NCBI GenBank assembly: GCA_001310715.1
Contig: BAXV01000049.1
Span: 1 to 28,031, forward strand
DNA from: Pseudovibrio sp. JCM 19062
GTDB lineage: Bacteria > Pseudomonadota > Alphaproteobacteria > Rhizobiales > Stappiaceae
DNA: 28,031 nucleotides
Reading direction: 5' to 3'
In this document: one piece after another, positions 26,322 through 28,031 of the stretch
How positions within the stretch are numbered: the stretch's first letter is position 1
Layout of the letters: each line of letters opens with the position of its first letter
Position numbers and translations under genes: made by a program
The notes under the pieces: model-generated
Told to the model about the DNA's origin: nothing
The model's database searches: none
Seen by the model: the letters and a program-made list of their open reading frames with translations, nothing else

Positions 26322-26392
26322 TAAAGAAATATGTCATTAAGTGGCATAGTTGTCCATACAAACAGGTCATCCAAACTTTTCAGGAAATAAAG

Positions 26393-26722
26393 ATGACCAA
26401 TCAAGTAGTTGAATTTGCGGCGTTTCACCTCTTATCTAACAAGACCGAGGCGGAGCTTTTAGAGGCTTCTGATCAGTTTCAGAAAGCGTTTCTGGATGGA
26501 CGGAAAGGTTTTGTACGCCGCACACTGGTAAAGCATGCAGACGGTGCTTATGCTGATATTGTGGTGTGGGCGGACGACAGTTCTTGCAAGGAAGCTGTTG
26601 CAGCAGCAGGGCAGGATGAAGCGGCGCAGCCTTATTTTTCTCTGCTAGACCACGCCCGCGAGCATCAGCCGCGCAAAGCGGGCGCGATGGAGTTCTTCAA
26701 GGTGGTGGGTACGTATGGCTGA
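26393..26722 (+). CDS. Small conserved-looking protein, possible dimeric alpha/beta barrel
   Basis: Start ATG 26393 after AGGAAATAAAG; the longer open frame upstream runs over the regulator and is not real. 109 aa: TNQVVEFAAFHLLSNKTEAE LLEASDQFQKAFLDGRKGFV RRTLVKHADGAYADIVVWAD, then DSSCKEAVAAAG and a short tail. The pattern beta strand, helix, strand pair and W-A-D fits the antibiotic-biosynthesis-monooxygenase/EthD-type alpha/beta barrel, but this is a weak inference. It is divergent from the YafY regulator, and its stop overlaps the alkC start by 8 bp, so the two are translationally linked. Confidence 0.75.
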   Translation: MTNQVVEFAAFHLLSNKTEAELLEASDQFQKAFLDGRKGFVRRTLVKHADGAYADIVVWADDSSCKEAVAAAGQDEAAQPYFSLLDHAREHQPRKAGAMEFFKVVGTYG

Positions 26723-27861
26723 ACCTTTCAAAGAGTTATTTAATCAAGCCGCGATTGAACGGATGGCCTCTGCGTTAGCAGAGGTACATTCCGGTTTTGA
26801 TTCCGCTGGCTTCATTGTTGACGCGCTGGATGGCTTGAGTGATCTGGAGTTGAAGGAACGGTCGTTCCATCTGGCTCGGTGCTTGCGGCGGCATCTGCCT
26901 GAGGACTACAGAGACGCGCTGAAGATTATGCTGGCTACGCTTTCGGCGCCGCTGGCTATGGATGATGAGCCGGTGTGGGATAGTCAGGCTAGTGGCTTTC
27001 GGGCTTCATAACCATGCCGTTTACGGACTACGTGCTGCTTTATGGTTTGGAGGACTTTGAGCTTTCTATGTCCGCCATGAAGATGATGACCTGCCGGTTT
27101 TCAGCCGAGTTTGCTATTCGGCCTTTCATTGAGCGCTATGAGGCGGAAGCATGACTCTTCTGACTGAATGGGCCGAGGATGAGAGCGCGCATGTGCGGCG
27201 GCTTGTTTCTGAAGGGACACGGCCACGGCTGCCTTGGGGGCTTCGGCTGAAGGGGTTCATTGAGGCGCCGGAGAAGTGTCTGCTGCTATTGGAGAAGCTC
27301 AAGGATGATGAGACGGAATATGTGCGCCGCTCTGTTGCTAATCATCTCAACGATATTTCCAAGGATCATCCGGATTTGGTCGCTGAGGTTTGCGGACGGT
27401 GGCTTGAAAAGCCTTCTGTACGGAGAGAGCGGCTGGTGCGTCATGCGCTGCGGAGTAATGTGAAGGCGGCGCATTTGCCGAGCCTTGCGGTGCTGGGGTA
27501 TGACCCGGAGCATGTGAAAGTGGTTTCGGGGACCTTGAGAGATAATCGGGTGGAGTTTGGGTCGAAGCTGGGGTTCTCAGTGGAGATTGAGAACTCATCG
27601 GACAAGACGACTTCCTTCATGCTGGACTTCATTGTGTATCATCGCAAAGCAAACGGTAAACTGGCGCCCAAGGTGTTTAAGTTGAAGCGTGGAACGTTGA
27701 AAGCCGGGCAGACTCTCAGTGTTGAGGGTCAGCATAACATCAGGCCGATTACGACACGCCGGTATTATGAGGGTGAGCACAGGTTGGCTGTGTTGCTCAA
27801 CGGCGTGGAAACTCCGCTGGGTTCATTTGAGCTGGTTGGCGTTGAAGAGATGGCGGTGTGA
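26715..27861 (+). CDS. DNA alkylation repair protein, AlkC-like HEAT protein (two frameshifts)
   Basis: AlkC/COG4335-type DNA glycosylase, which excises N3-alkylpurines by gripping DNA with HEAT repeats. The start MAEPFKELFNQAAIERMASA, HVRRLVSEGTRPRLPWGLRL, KDDETEYVRRSVANHLNDIS and the C-terminal Ig-like domain with KLAPKVFKLKRGTLKAGQTL are characteristic. Two single bases are missing: near 27006 (restores GFRAFITMPFTDYVLLYGLE) and near 27149 (restores RYEAEAMTLLTEWAEDESAH). Corrected length 382 aa. Coding overlaps the small gene upstream, so they form an operon. With ogt 6 kb away this is a second alkylation-repair gene in the window. Confidence 0.9.
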
Positions 27862-27968
27862 CCCAGCGTTTGCTGTGGCGAGATCACTGCACCTGCTCGT
27901 GCTGTAGAAGGTGAGGGGAGCTTGGAAGAGCTGGTGTGGTTACTAGCTCTTAGTGCCGTAAGGATTGA
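27862..27968. other. Intergenic, no feature recognised
   Basis: 107 bp between convergent genes. I see no clear hairpin with a T run and no reading frame worth calling. Confidence 0.4.
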
Positions 27969-28031
27969 TCAGCGGTGATTGGACAGGCGCGGGCGGGCGC
28001 CGTTGGCGATCATGCGCAGGCCTTTAAAGTC
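27969..28031 (-). CDS. C-terminal end of an unidentified gene (partial, runs off the window)
   Basis: On the minus strand the last 63 bases read DFKGLRMIANGARPRLSNHR, then TGA (27969-27971). The frame is open to the window edge. It is too short to identify and is called because the composition is protein-like and convergent placement fits. Confidence 0.4.
   Translation of the reverse strand, partial: DFKGLRMIANGARPRLSNHR

Noticed and set aside
26105..26392. N-terminal extension of the 205-codon frame ahead of the gene at 26393
   Set aside because: It runs antisense through the YafY gene; a good ribosome site precedes ATG 26393.
1014..27861. Reading the broken genes as genuine pseudogenes in a decaying genome
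   Set aside because: All breaks are single-base indels, motifs between them are intact, and no nonsense substitutions, large deletions or insertion sequences accompany them.

Overview
The window looks like chromosomal DNA from an alphaproteobacterium, most likely of the Rhizobiales/Hyphomicrobiales, perhaps a marine Stappiaceae/Pseudovibrio-like genus. The reasons are an initiator tRNA with an A-U first pair in the anticodon-stem 'GGG/CCC' block, a copy of the short 'gatcggaaaaccggtttcc' intergenic repeat common in that order, base composition near 50% G+C, and the gene content. The genus is a guess. There is no phage, transposase, plasmid replication gene or CRISPR array.

Layout. 37-153: initiator tRNA and its terminator. 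316-635: a small secreted protein on the minus strand. 1014-6281: an operon-like block with an RND membrane-fusion lipoprotein, an RND inner-membrane permease and, overlapping the permease stop by 4 bp, a polysaccharide pyruvyl transferase. 6307-14555: an exopolysaccharide (Wzy-type) locus. It has a phosphoglycosyl transferase on the minus strand, a 600-bp AT-rich control region, then an Ala-rich exported protein, an outer-membrane beta-barrel, a Wzc-type tyrosine autokinase, a PPP-family phosphatase, a Wzy/O-antigen-ligase-like polymerase and a Wza-like export lipoprotein. 14832-15765: divergent soxR and a glyoxalase/VOC gene, with a recognisable SoxR box between them. 15823-19734: a phytanoyl-CoA dioxygenase-like oxygenase, an AraC-type regulator, an amidohydrolase of the fuconolactonase type and an FAH-family hydrolase, together suggestive of 6-deoxysugar acid catabolism. 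19929-20459: O6-alkylguanine-DNA methyltransferase. 20508-21539: Tat-exported Vgb-like beta-propeller. 22035-24187: FadJ/FadB-type beta-oxidation enzyme. 24356-28031: small membrane protein, HxlR regulator divergent from an exported SnoaL-like protein, YafY/WYL regulator divergent from a small protein, an AlkC-like DNA alkylation repair protein, and the tail of an unidentified gene.

The most striking global property is about one single-base frameshift per kilobase inside otherwise well-conserved genes. I could place 27. Six are one extra base in A7/T7 runs (six bases restore the frame). Twenty-one are one missing base, mostly in short G/C runs. Every gene corrected this way becomes an exact multiple of three with a normal family length. 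The simplest reading is uncorrected sequencing or consensus error, not mass pseudogenisation. Broken genes are therefore annotated as single CDSs spanning their pieces, with the break noted.

How the genes work together. The EPS block supplies initiation (phosphoglycosyl transferase), polymerisation (Wzy), chain-length control and kinase signalling (Wzc), and export (Wza plus beta-barrel). It holds no flippase and no ordinary glycosyltransferases, so it must be completed elsewhere. The tyrosine kinase is followed directly by a lambda-type phosphatase, a plausible phosphorylation/dephosphorylation pair, and the phosphatase gene carries a perfect 16-bp inverted repeat near its start. I found no clearly novel large system. 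The best candidates for a second look are the kinase/phosphatase pair with its hairpin, the RND/pyruvyl transferase coupling, the SoxR-VOC control region, and several small conserved-looking ORFs.
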